Position numbers and translations under genes: made by a program
Notes under the pieces: generated by a model
The model's input: only the letters and a program-made list of their open reading frames with translations
The model's database searches: none
Told to the model about the DNA's origin: nothing
From: Paragyromitra xinjiangensis
Lineage: Eukaryota > Ascomycota > Pezizomycetes > Pezizales > Discinaceae
Direction of reading: 5' to 3'
NCBI GenBank assembly: GCA_038503065.1
Contig: JBCAMK010000022.1
Location: 682,001-746,000 of the forward strand
DNA length: 64,000 nucleotides
Shown here: piece after piece, positions 22,064 through 31,476 of the stretch
How the letters are laid out: every line of letters begins with the position of its first letter
How positions within the stretch are numbered: position 1 is the stretch's first letter

Positions 22064-22292
22064 AAATCATGTGGAAAAATAGGGGGATGATTGATTTGAT
22101 TTTTTTTCTTTCGATTATTTCTCTTCGTAAAGATTGTTATTATTTTTTCCTTATTATGTTTAAAATTAGTTCGGAAACGGGGAGGATTTATTTGTAGTTG
22201 GCGGCGGATGAGGCGATATACTTTAGTATCAGGGCTGTAGAATTAAAACACTAAAACAAAACGCTAGAGGCAGTAATGGCATACCCGTTACA

Positions 22293-25200
22293 CACCCGTG
22301 GTGGTATGGGGAGGAAGCCGAAACTTCACACCGATATTTTTCCAGGCACTTACACCTTACAGAAATAATAACCGAATGGCTAGAGGAAAATAATTTCAGA
22401 CTCCTCAACAAACCGGGCACATTTACACATTTCCCAAGAAACGGGAACTCCCCTTCCATCATCGACCTAACCCTCGTTAGAGGTCTTACAGACATATGTA
22501 ACGGAACGCTCTATCGATCTTGGTTTTAACTAGTAAACACCCTTTGTTCCTGATTGAGGATATTAACTTTCGTATCTCCGAATAACTTGACAAGACAAGA
22601 TCGTTGTTTCAAGACTAGACAAGACAAGAGTGGTTCAGGACTCGAAGGTAGTAATAGAGTGATATTCAAGTGGTTCCGTGAAGAACCTCAACTAACTAAA
22701 CATATGGCCCCCTTATATATCCTTCCCCGGGCCCCCTTATAACAATGCTAACTATTAATACATGACGTGTCCTTATAGCTATGAAGTAATGGCTACGCAA
22801 GCTATTGCGTAGTCATGACTCAGTACATGATGTCATAAGAAATCCAACTGCGTAATACATTGCGCGTTCCTTCGTCATGATCTTCATGACGCAATACATG
22901 ATGTAATCCTCCTCGTAACTCATGACGTATCCTTCTGATCATACTCCCACTGCGCGATATTGCGTAGTGCCTATCCATAATCAATAATCAAATAATAGTA
23001 ATGAAACAAAAGTAGGAAATTCGTATTCGTGACAACATATTAGGACCTTGGTCAGCACCTGCCACAGATGAACACAATTCTGACCACATCACATTAAAAA
23101 CCGTTTTATATTTACACCCCCCCTCCTACTCATCCCGATTACTTTATTCAAAAACCAATTGGCCTATCTTTCACAAAATCATACAGGACGGAATCATCCC
23201 CTTCGACTACAGCAACATACAGGCAATTGAAACCACTCTTGATCATATCGAGAACCTAATCAACAAAGCCATTCAAAACGCTGTCCCCCTATCCAAACCC
23301 CAAATACGAGCCAAAGCTTGGTGGACACCTCACCTTTCCACTCTCAAGCGCAAGCTAGCCTGGCTAGAAAAACAACGACGAAAACCGAATTCCACACCCA
23401 TCATTCGACACCAAGCCAATGAAACAAGACGTATCTGGAAAGCCGAAATCATCCAAGCAAAATGGAATCACTGGCACCTCACTCTCAAAGGCATGAATCC
23501 AAGCGCGGCATGGAACCTATTAAACAAATCTTCCGCCCGCAACAAATCCACAATCCCAGCCATACAAGGCAATACAACCGATAAAGACATTGGGGCATCT
23601 TTTCGCCAAACCTTCTTCCCTCCCCAGAATGAACCTCCACCTCTTCCAAATGATTTTTTACCCCCTCCCCTCATAGATACCAGCGATCACACACACATCG
23701 TCACATCCCAGGAAATAGAAAACCTGCTCCAACATTCCAACATGCGTACAGCAGTTGGAGCGGACGGCTTCAATTACCTCACTCTTAGGGAGGTACATAG
23801 AGCCCGGCCAGCACTACTAGTCGCCCTGTTCAACAACCTCCTACAGTCAGGCTACATGCCCGACAGATGGAAAATCACACATTGTGTCCCCATCCCCAAG
23901 TCGAACAAGGCAGACTATGCGGATCCCAAAAGCTATCGCCCGGTATCCCTACTATCCTGCCTAGGGAAACTACTTGAGAAAATAGTAGCAAAAAGCCTGG
24001 AACGGTACGCCACCCTCAATGGAGCTATCCGACAACATCACACAGGAGCCAGAACGGGCGTATCGGCTATCGATTCACTCCACCTGATACTCACCCCCGC
24101 ACAAAAACAGCTCCTCATACCAATCACCAATAATGACCGGAAAACTCAGCGCCTACCTCCCCGACCCACCCTCCTAGCAACGGACATAGACGGAGCCTTT
24201 AATTGCGTCTCCCATCCCCACCTAATTCAAATCCTCCAACACTACCGATTCCCAAACTGGTGCATCAAATGGATGTCCAGCTTCACCTCCAACCGCACCC
24301 TCGCCTTCAGAATAAATGGCAATCTGGAACCACCACTACCACTAAAGATTGGCCTTCCCCAAGGATCACCATTATCATCAATCACATTCGTCATATACGC
24401 AGCCGCATTGGACTGCCCAAACGCCCCCATCAACGAACTGTCAACCATATACATTGATGACGACACCGCACTCCAACTTGCAAAAACCCCGTCATATGCC
24501 ACCAAGAGGCTAACCGAAAGGCACGATGCCAAAGCCCAAAGGGCGAACTTCCTCAACATATCCTTTTCCGAGCCCAAGACCGAGTTGCTACACTTAATTC
24601 CTTCCAGCAGCAGCCTGTCAATAAAACAAAGCATACACCTTTTCAATAAAACCATCAACCCATCCCCGCAAATCAAGGTCCTAGGCATCATACTGGATCA
24701 AAGATTGAACTTTCACACGCATTGTCAGAAAGCAGCTTCCAGATTACGAACATCGCTATTCCTGGTCAACAACCTTGTTAAAAGCAAAGGACCGACACCA
24801 CATCTCTTACATCAACTAGCCCTCACCATCATCCTCCCAGCAGCCCTGTTCGGATCAGAGGTATGGTGGACCGGCACTTCAGACATTCTCAACCGACTTA
24901 ACCCCCCTTATCACAGGGTCGCCTGACTCATAACCGGCCTCCCCAAATTTACCCCCATCAATAAACTCCTACCAGAAGCAGGCCTACCCCCCCTCAACCT
25001 ACTATTGGACATGTGCACACAACTTTACGCAATACGCATCCTACGCAACCCCAATAACCCCCTTCACCACATGTTACAACAATACATACAACACAATAAA
25101 TTCGTAGGCACAGGTCTACAAAGAGTTGGCAACGTTCTTTCTAAACTCCTCCAAGGACCTCCACTCGAAGCCCTCTCCCTCCCCACACATTCATTTCTCC

Positions 25201-26132
25201 CCCACAACAATATACATATAGTGGGCACCAAACAATCGGCAACCCTATCCCACAAAGATTGGATAAACTCTCTCTCCAACGCCTGGGTAGTCTATTCAGA
25301 TGGCTCTAGGTCCGAAACGGGCATCACCACAGCAGGCTGGAACATCCAACACATCTTCGCCGGAACAATCCTCCGTTCACACTCAGGCAACTGTAACCTT
25401 GGACACCAATGTGAAAACGAAGATGCCGAACTCCATGGCATACAGGAAGCCACCTCATATCTCATCAAAAATTTACCAATAGACAACGCCGACATTTACC
25501 TCTGCATTGACAATCAAAACACAATCAAAGCCCTGGCTGGAGGACCTACATCCAACAGACAATTTTTAAATCACACCCTATCGCACATCAGAACTCTTCA
25601 CAACTTAAATTGCTCGGTCACCGCACGCTGGACCCCATCTCATATGGGCATAGCAGGCAACGAAACAGCAGATCAGTTGGCCAAGGAAGGGCTAGCAAAA
25701 AATCCATGCAAACACACTTGCACGACACTGGGCTGGTTATGCCTACAACCCAAATTACAACTCTTAAGAGAATGGCAGCGGCATGCTCCCATTCCAGTTT
25801 CCCTACATCCTCCTCATGTTATCAGATTTCTCCGACGATCACAGGCACGAGCTATTTCCCTCCTCCGAACCAACCAAACCAAAGCGGATCCAAATCCACT
25901 GACTCCCCCAACGATATGTGCATGTGGGGAAATCTCATCATCAGTTCACCTGGCCTTGCACTGCCCGCTCAACACTTCTTCACGACCACAATGGGGAGAC
26001 AACTGGCATACGGCAATACTGGATAACACCAATACAATTGATTTACTCCACTTTATTCGTATGAATAATCTGGTTCAACTTTCTTCAAATTCATATCTGG
26101 ACGCAATTTCTAATTGCAATCTGCTCGATTAA
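22293..26132 (+). pseudogene. LINE C ORF2: endonuclease part, reverse transcriptase, RNase H; nonsense mutation
   Basis: Endonuclease residues include FPRNGN and, beyond the solo LTR, N-S-D-H-I-T. Deleting the LTR and one ACATA restores the codons D-I-L-G-P-W. RT motifs: RPVSLLS (about 23940), TDIDGAFNCV (about 24183), GLPQGSP (about 24352), Y-I-D-D-D (about 24450). A TGA at 24924-24926 replaces the CGA found in LINE A (Y-H-R-V-A-R), a CpG to TpG change. The frame then stays open through RNase H (YSDGS about 25298, DAELHGIQEA, IDNQNTIKAL, GNETADQLAKEG) to 26132. By eye it is about 90 % identical to LINE A in protein. Confidence 0.9.
22492..23039. repeat. Solo LTR (538 bp) with target duplication ACATA, inside LINE C
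   Basis: ACATA at 22492-22496 and 23035-23039 flanks 22497-23034, which starts TGTAACGGAACGC and ends TTCGTGACA. It is a separate family from 1 and 2 although it shares the TGTAACGG start. The interior carries repeated CATGACG/CATGATG and ATTGCGTAG motifs, plausible LTR enhancer repeats. No ORF. Confidence 0.92.
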
Positions 26133-26400
26133 AAGATGAAAAACTGGTAATCCGGGCGGGAGAAGTTTTTCTTTTGTTTCCGGTTATTGGGGTTATTTCA
26201 TTTATATTTTATTTTGATTTATGTATGCGTTTGTGTTTGTTTGGATTGTTTTGTTTTGAATTTTCGTTATTATGTATGGGTTAATGGGGATGAAGAGGTT
26301 GGCGGTGGATGAGGTCATGTATTCTTATACGCGTACCATTCGGTAGCTAGTTAGGTTAGCGATCGTCTAAATTAAATGAAATTGGAATTGGAATTGGAAT

Positions 26401-27504
26401 TGGGCCTCGATTTCTATGGACTTCATTGTGGGACTACCTGAGTCCAATGGGTACACCAAGGTGTGGGTCATAGTTGACCGCTTCTCCAAGATGGCTCACT
26501 TTATTCCTCTGCTAACGCTGAATAAGACTGAGGACATGGCGAAGCTTTTCCTTACTGAGGTATGGAGACACCATGGGCTCCCTGAGGACATAGTCTCGGA
26601 CAGAGACAGCAAGTTCCTTTCCCATTTCTGGCAATCATTGATGGACCTCCTCTCAGTTAAGCTGAACCTATCGACGGCCTTCCACCCACAGACAGATGGC
26701 CAAACGGAACGGGTTAACCAGACGCTGGAGCAGTACAAGCGTACGTACTGCTCCTATCAACAAGACGACTGGGCAGAGTCACTACCTCTTGCGGAGTATG
26801 CCTATAACTCTGCCATCTCGGAGGCTACCAAGTACTCGCCATTCTGCGCCAACTATGGGTTTGAACCTAGAACCAACTGGCCCAAACCGAAGCCGTCTAC
26901 TGAGTGGAGCAATCCAGCGAGCAAGGTGATCATTTCACAGTGGGAGACTATCTGGGGACACATGAACGCAAACCTGGCAAAGGCAAGACTCCGGATGGCC
27001 TGGTGGTATGATAAACACCACATGAAGGCGCCAGTGGTAAAGCCTGGGGATGAAGTAATGCTTGATCGCCGCAATGTGCAAACAAAACGGCCGATGAACA
27101 AGCTGGACCGCAAGAAGCTCGGTCCCTTCAAGGTTGTGAAGGCTGTAGGCAAGCGTGCTTACCAGCTAGACCTACCCCCGCAGATAAAGATTCATCCTGT
27201 GTTCCATGTCAGCCTACTGGAGCCATACAAAGCTCCTGCAGACCCGCTGAGAAGAGTGCCCCCGCCGGAGCCAGAGGAGATAGAAGGCCAGGACAACTGG
27301 GTGGTCAACGAGGTGGTGGATTCGAGGGTGAACAGGCAGGTGAAGAGGGTGGAATACCTAGTGCTCTGGGAAGGATTCGAGCAGGAGGACGCTACTTGGG
27401 AACCATGGGAGTACCTGAAGAGGACTGCGGAGGATGCACTCCTGGACTTCCACAAACGCTACCCCAAGAAGCCTAGGGAGGCTCGAGTGAAGGGGCTATC
27501 GTAG
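26401..27504 (+). CDS. gypsy-2 Pol C-terminus: integrase core and chromodomain
   Basis: From ATG 26416 it is a 362-aa match to the gypsy-1 fragment with only three amino-acid differences that I can see (L for P near residue 33, V for E near residue 206, I for M near residue 259). The frame extends upstream to 26401 (W-A-S-I-S). Catalytic block TAFHPQTDGQTE and C-terminal chromodomain (VLWEGF ... WEPWEYL) are intact. It is a fragment: RT and protease are absent. The near identity to gypsy-1 implies recent transposition of both copies, or gene conversion. Confidence 0.92.
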   Translation, partial: WASISMDFIVGLPESNGYTKVWVIVDRFSKMAHFIPLLTLNKTEDMAKLFLTEVWRHHGLPEDIVSDRDSKFLSHFWQSLMDLLSVKLNLSTAFHPQTDGQTERVNQTLEQYKRTYCSYQQDDWAESLPLAEYAYNSAISEATKYSPFCANYGFEPRTNWPKPKPSTEWSNPASKVIISQWETIWGHMNANLAKARLRMAWWYDKHHMKAPVVKPGDEVMLDRRNVQTKRPMNKLDRKKLGPFKVVKAVGKRAYQLDLPPQIKIHPVFHVSLLEPYKAPADPLRRVPPPEPEEIEGQDNWVVNEVVDSRVNRQVKRVEYLVLWEGFEQEDATWEPWEYLKRTAEDALLDFHKRYPKKPREARVKGLS

Positions 27505-27692
27505 CCATGCTTCTTTTGTCTTTATTTGCTATCAACGATACAAGCTATCTTTCCAGCATCTCAATCATTTCCTATCGGCGGTATTCTTTCTTCATTCATT
27601 TCACTTGTACAACACCATCATAGACCTAGACATAGACATAGAACGAGTATTGTAACTAGACCCTGAGGGCAGGTTCTTGGAGAGGGAGGTAC

Positions 27693-28088
27693 TGTAACGG
27701 GTATGCCGTTACTGCCTCTAGTATGCGTAGTAGATCAGGGCCGGACTGATGTGACTGTAGGAGCCTGCATCGGTGGGGTTGCTCCCACATGCAGAGAGCT
27801 ACCGCATCCCACTGATCTGGTTGATACAGAGGAACCGCATGTGCGTAAGCTGACGAGCTGACGGCACATAGACGGCTGCATCTACCACTCCGAGGAAGTG
27901 GTAGAGTTCTGAATCAACCTGTGCAGTATGCATCAGCGGAAGCTGATAGGCAACGCACTGGCAGCGCTATCTACAGGTGATACACATACGGATTAGACTG
28001 AACTGCGCCGTGCATGTAGGACTGCAGTGTGCAGAACTATGCCGGTGGTTCATAGAGTCTAGAGTGGTCAGATTGCTAATGGAGGTGC
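27693..28088 (+). repeat. gypsy-2 3' LTR, left segment
   Basis: Starts TGTAACGGGTATGCC after GGAGAGGGAGG and follows the 3911 LTR to GGAGGTGC at 28088, where the transposon begins. The right segment is 50733-51043. Confidence 0.93.
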
Positions 28089-28796
28089 GTTGCGAAAAGC
28101 TTGATTTGCTACCACCCGCCTTTTGCGTGTTACCATAGCCTTTGACACGCTATGGTAACAAAAATAGGCGAAATAGGCGAAAACGACCAATCGAGCTTTT
28201 TAATGTCTATCAAGAGACAACCAAAAGCATATCCCATGTTTTTCATTTGCTTTGACCGTGCTTTTACCGTGCTTTCACCGTGCTTTCAATAAGCTTTGAC
28301 AGCCAATAGGTAAACTATCGAGACCTTTGGAAATGTAACTTGCGCAGCTCCTCGAAGCCATTCTGTAGATTCCCTGTACGCGATGATAGTCCTCTAGGAG
28401 CATTCTTGTACGCTGTCAGAGTGAATTGGGGAGGCTTTGTGTACACTTCTGAGCGTGTGTTGGGAGGCTTTGTGTACGTGATGATAGTCTTTTGGGAGCG
28501 TTCTCGTACACTGTCAGAGGGAATTGGGGAAGCTTTGTATATGCTTCGGAGCGTGTTTTAGGAGGCTTCGTGTACGCGACGATAGTCTTCTGGGAGTGTT
28601 CTCAAATCTCTCTAATTGTCATTTCGTATACTACTCTGACGCTGTCAGAGTGATACATTGTGCCCGGAGATTATATTTATTTCTTCTATTCTCTGCTATG
28701 CTATGCTATGCTATGCTACGCTAATCTATGCTAATCTATGCTAATCTATCATTCTATTCTACGCTGTAATATACTTTCCCCTAAATCCCATTCCCA
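28089..28796. repeat. Left subterminal region of the giant transposon
   Basis: Contains an 11-bp perfect hairpin (28129-28139 with 28149-28159, GTTACCATAGC), three ACCGTGCTTT repeats near 28255-28285, and three tandem units of about 98 bp around GATGATAGTC (about 28382, 28480, 28578). Each unit carries GCTGTCAGAGTG or a variant near 28409, 28513 and 28643. GGAGGCTTTGTGTAC here is echoed inverted near the right end (ACACACAAAGCCTCC, about 50540). A GCTAT-rich microsatellite lies at 28690-28755. Such arrays are typical transposase-binding ends. No gene seen. Confidence 0.8.
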
Positions 28797-30751
28797 TCAA
28801 CAGCCGTCACCAGAATCATCGCTATCGTCCGCAAGCAAATCCACCTCCGGGTTCCACACCACCGCCGGTTTCCCTCCATCGCCAGTCTCCCATCCCGATA
28901 ACCTTTTTACCTCCGTTAGTTGGATGCCGAGGATAATTCGCTGGGATTCTTTCGGTATTGTGTTCCACTGATTGGTATACTCATCGTAGACCCCTTCGCC
29001 TTGCAATCAGCTCTGATAATTGTACAATATCCCCCGTCGTGCAGACTCTGACGTGCAGACACTGACATGCCGACTCTGACATGCCGACTCTGACGTTCCG
29101 AATGGACACGGTATACACACAGGCTCACCTTTAAACGTCCCTCCTTCAAAGTTTTTCCTAAGATACTCCCCCGAAGACCAATTGTCAAGAGCGTACCAGA
29201 TAGCTACTGTCGCCAAAACCAAGGCCACTGGGCTAATCTCGTCGCTATATTTTCGGGTGTGAGGTCGGCGTGCATATGTTTTTTTGCCGTACCAAGCACC
29301 GTGAATTACATTAGCGATTGCGAAATGGCAAAACATTTTCTTCGGGACCTGTGTTCGGGTTAGCACTCTACTGTGATCTGAAGGACGAGCGGTTAAGGAA
29401 ACTACTGGTAACTCGCCTTTTTCTTCTCATCCAAAAAGTGGAAATGATGACTGTTATCGCGTGTAAGCCTACGAACGCGATTAAGGAGGTCGTCTCCCTT
29501 CAATGTATCAAGGCCGTACACCTTACAAACACACTCCCTAGCCGCTTCGGCAAAGTACCCTCGGGAGGTTGATATACGGTCTGCCAACTTTATGCCAGAG
29601 TCTCAGTGTCAGCCTCCACTAACTGTGTACAGGAAAGGAAGGTTGATACCATGTGAATTTCGGTATCGCCGATCTCGCTGAGGTCGAATCGATCGCCCGA
29701 TTCCCCATACACCTCTCGAAACACAGAAACAGCCATCATCTCCTGCACGTCTGGCCGGGGGTAGGGGTTTTCCGTCTGTATTCGTAGTACGAATATATCT
29801 CTTGCAATTGACCAGTTGGGATTAAGCTCACCTCTATCCCTCAGTGTGCCTATTTTTCTCTTGTCCCGTGATCTTGCCTCACTAGGCGGGACCGAGTCTG
29901 ACAGCGTCGAGGCCGACCTCCTTTTTCGGAAATTGCTGCCGGCATAGCTACCGCTCCCATTACTATCGTGTCCACTGCTTGAAGACAAATTGGAAATGGA
30001 GGACTATCAGTATGAGTAAGCCAATGTCAGAGTAAATGTCAGAGTTGAAGCTGATGCAGGATACATATCCTATTTGAAGGGGATAGCTTACGCCAGGTCC
30101 AATAGACTTCCTCACAGGCGGTTGAAATGGGGTCGGAGTTCTATTGGAAGAGTATAGCAAGTACGGCCCGGAAGAATCATCATCACTTCTAGTTGCCCCC
30201 AAGTCCTCAAAATCTCCTAGATCTGGGCTTTGCTGAATGCTGGGGAGCGGGGTCTGGGGAGTTAAGTCTAGCTCTCTCGGACTCCGCTGAGCACAAGGCG
30301 GATGTTGGGTAGCGGTGACAGCAACTGGAGGAGACGATAGTATGCTCAAGGGCTCGGTTTGGGGTGTCTGCGAAGGGGGAGGAAGAGTAGGGGGAGGAGG
30401 TGGCGGAGTAGGGGGAGGAGGTGGCGGAGTAGGGGGAGGAGGTGGTGGAGTAGGAGGAGGAGGAGGTGGCATGGTAGAAGGTTCGAAAGGAGTAGCTGGC
30501 ACCAAAATGTTGGAACTTGCGAGAACATCTGCCCCCGTCGCCGTGTCAGAGTCGTACTCTGACTGGCTGGCTGCCTGGCTGTCTGGTAGTGTCAGGGCAG
30601 TGGTGGCCCTTCGACGTGTCGACGCGTGACCACCCGAGGGTTTTCTCGAAACTCTGCCACGTCTGCTGTCAGTATTTGTAGACGACGATGCAGCTGAATT
30701 ACGCGTCTTTCGTTGTGTATCAGGGTATATTGCTTGACTTTTTGGAGGCAT
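28797..30751 (-). CDS. DUF6532-like gene of the giant transposon (multi-exon, function unknown)
   Basis: Exon 1 30751-30092 starts MPPKSQAIYPDTQRKTRNS, is rich in Ser/Arg, and has a proline-repeat linker (PPPPPPTP units). Intron 30004-30091 (88 bp) joins to exon 2 30003-29631; intron 29581-29630 follows. Exon 3 (from 29580) carries RGYFAEAARECVCKVYG. Further exons carry VIHGAWYGKKTYARR, EISPVALVLATVAIWYALD and a last exon ending DDSDDSGDGC at 28797. The last two introns are less certain, one candidate being only 35 bp. The alanine-rich helical block resembles the fungal DUF6532 domain as I remember it. Introns 1 and the last hold ACTCTGACA motifs. No catalytic residues recognised; a structural or DNA-binding role in transposition is only a guess. 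Confidence 0.62.
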
Positions 30752-31476
30752 GGCGAGGATGTTTAATACAAATACTCAAGGGGGGGAAACAAGGGTGATG
30801 GGGCGAAACAGGGGAGTGAAGGCAGTAATGCAAGGCTATGATGGTTGGTAGAAGAGGGAGAGGGATCGTAAGAAGAAAGGGGGATAGATAAAGGGGGATC
30901 CACGGTACTGGGAGGCCTGAGACCCGCGGAGCTGGAAGGATCTGCGACGCTAGGCTCAAGTCGAATATCATGTCTTCTCACTCAAAAAAAACCTTCCTAT
31001 TCCTCCCAATAAATACAAATTTGCAGTACTCCGAGCCCGTCCCCATAGTAAAAGTAAACCCTCCGCCACATAATAAAGATAACCCATGGAAAAAACAGAA
31101 ACGAAATAAAGAAAACCAAAAATATGCCCCCAATACCCGTCCCATACCTATAGTAATATCCTGACAAAATAAGAAGGGAAACTGATACCCCTGACGGCGC
31201 AACTCTGACAGAATAGGAGGTCTGACAAATATCGAGTCAGCCGCCTGTTTCGAGCTCATCGGGCTCCGGACAAAACTAGTAAGAAAACGAATACCCATAT
31301 CCCCCCGATACCCATACCCGCAGCAGCACCCAGACAAAAGAAAAGAAAACCTATACCCTGTCCCCCGATACCCATCCCGTACCCATAGTAATACCCGAAC
31401 AAAACAAGAAAGAAAACCAATACCCATATCCTAACCGGCGCAACTCTGACAGAATAGAAGTCTGACGAGTGCCGAG
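30752..31476. other. Intergenic stretch between the DUF6532-like gene and the helicase 3' end
   Basis: A CT/GA-rich segment (30760-30960) is the upstream region of the minus-strand gene. 31122-31269 is a degenerate direct duplicate of 31361-31507, including a copy of the helicase's last codons (TTTCGAGCTCAT). ACTCTGACAGAATAG occurs in both copies. No gene seen. Confidence 0.7.

Larger units (their letters stand above)
16253..22262 (+). mobile_element. LINE D: full-length two-ORF LINE with RNase H, inserted in an LTR
   Basis: 6,010 bp flanked by a 13-bp duplication GCTAGAGGCAGTA (16240-16252 and 22263-22275). Order: 5' UTR with a tandem repeat, ORF1 (16944-18377), ORF2 (18370-22063, one frameshift), and a 3' UTR ending in AAAACACT-type repeats. 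It is the best preserved copy of the B/D family. One base change from coding-complete suggests recent activity. Confidence 0.93.
15564..22292 (-). repeat. Family-1 LTR, inverted, split by LINE D (segments 15564-16252 and 22263-22292)
   Basis: 15564 starts TGTAACGGGGGTAGG, the reverse complement of the LTR 3' end, and 22292 ends the LTR with CCCGTTACA. LINE D interrupts it at GCTAGAGGCAGTA. The flanks do not form a target duplication: TCCCG (gypsy-3 gag) on the left and CACCC (LINE C endonuclease) on the right. The LTR therefore joins two different neighbours and probably arose by recombination between LTRs at two loci. Confidence 0.85.
22293..26400 (+). mobile_element. LINE C, 5' truncated, same family as LINE A
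   Basis: Coding sequence begins in the endonuclease (H-P-W-W-Y-G-E-E) directly after the family-1 LTR at 22292, is interrupted by a solo LTR (22497-23034), and continues to a 3' UTR (26133-26400) with a GAATTG-repeat tail. At 26401 it joins gypsy-2 integrase at the same codon as LINE A does in gypsy-1. Confidence 0.92.

Noticed and set aside
1..28088. Simple segmental duplication of LINE plus gypsy (1-4616 versus 22293-28088)
   Set aside because: The Gypsy parts are nearly identical but the LINE parts differ about tenfold more, so one duplication event does not fit.
30315..30629. Glycine-rich frame on the plus strand
   Set aside because: Antisense shadow of the proline-repeat linker in the minus-strand DUF6532-like gene.
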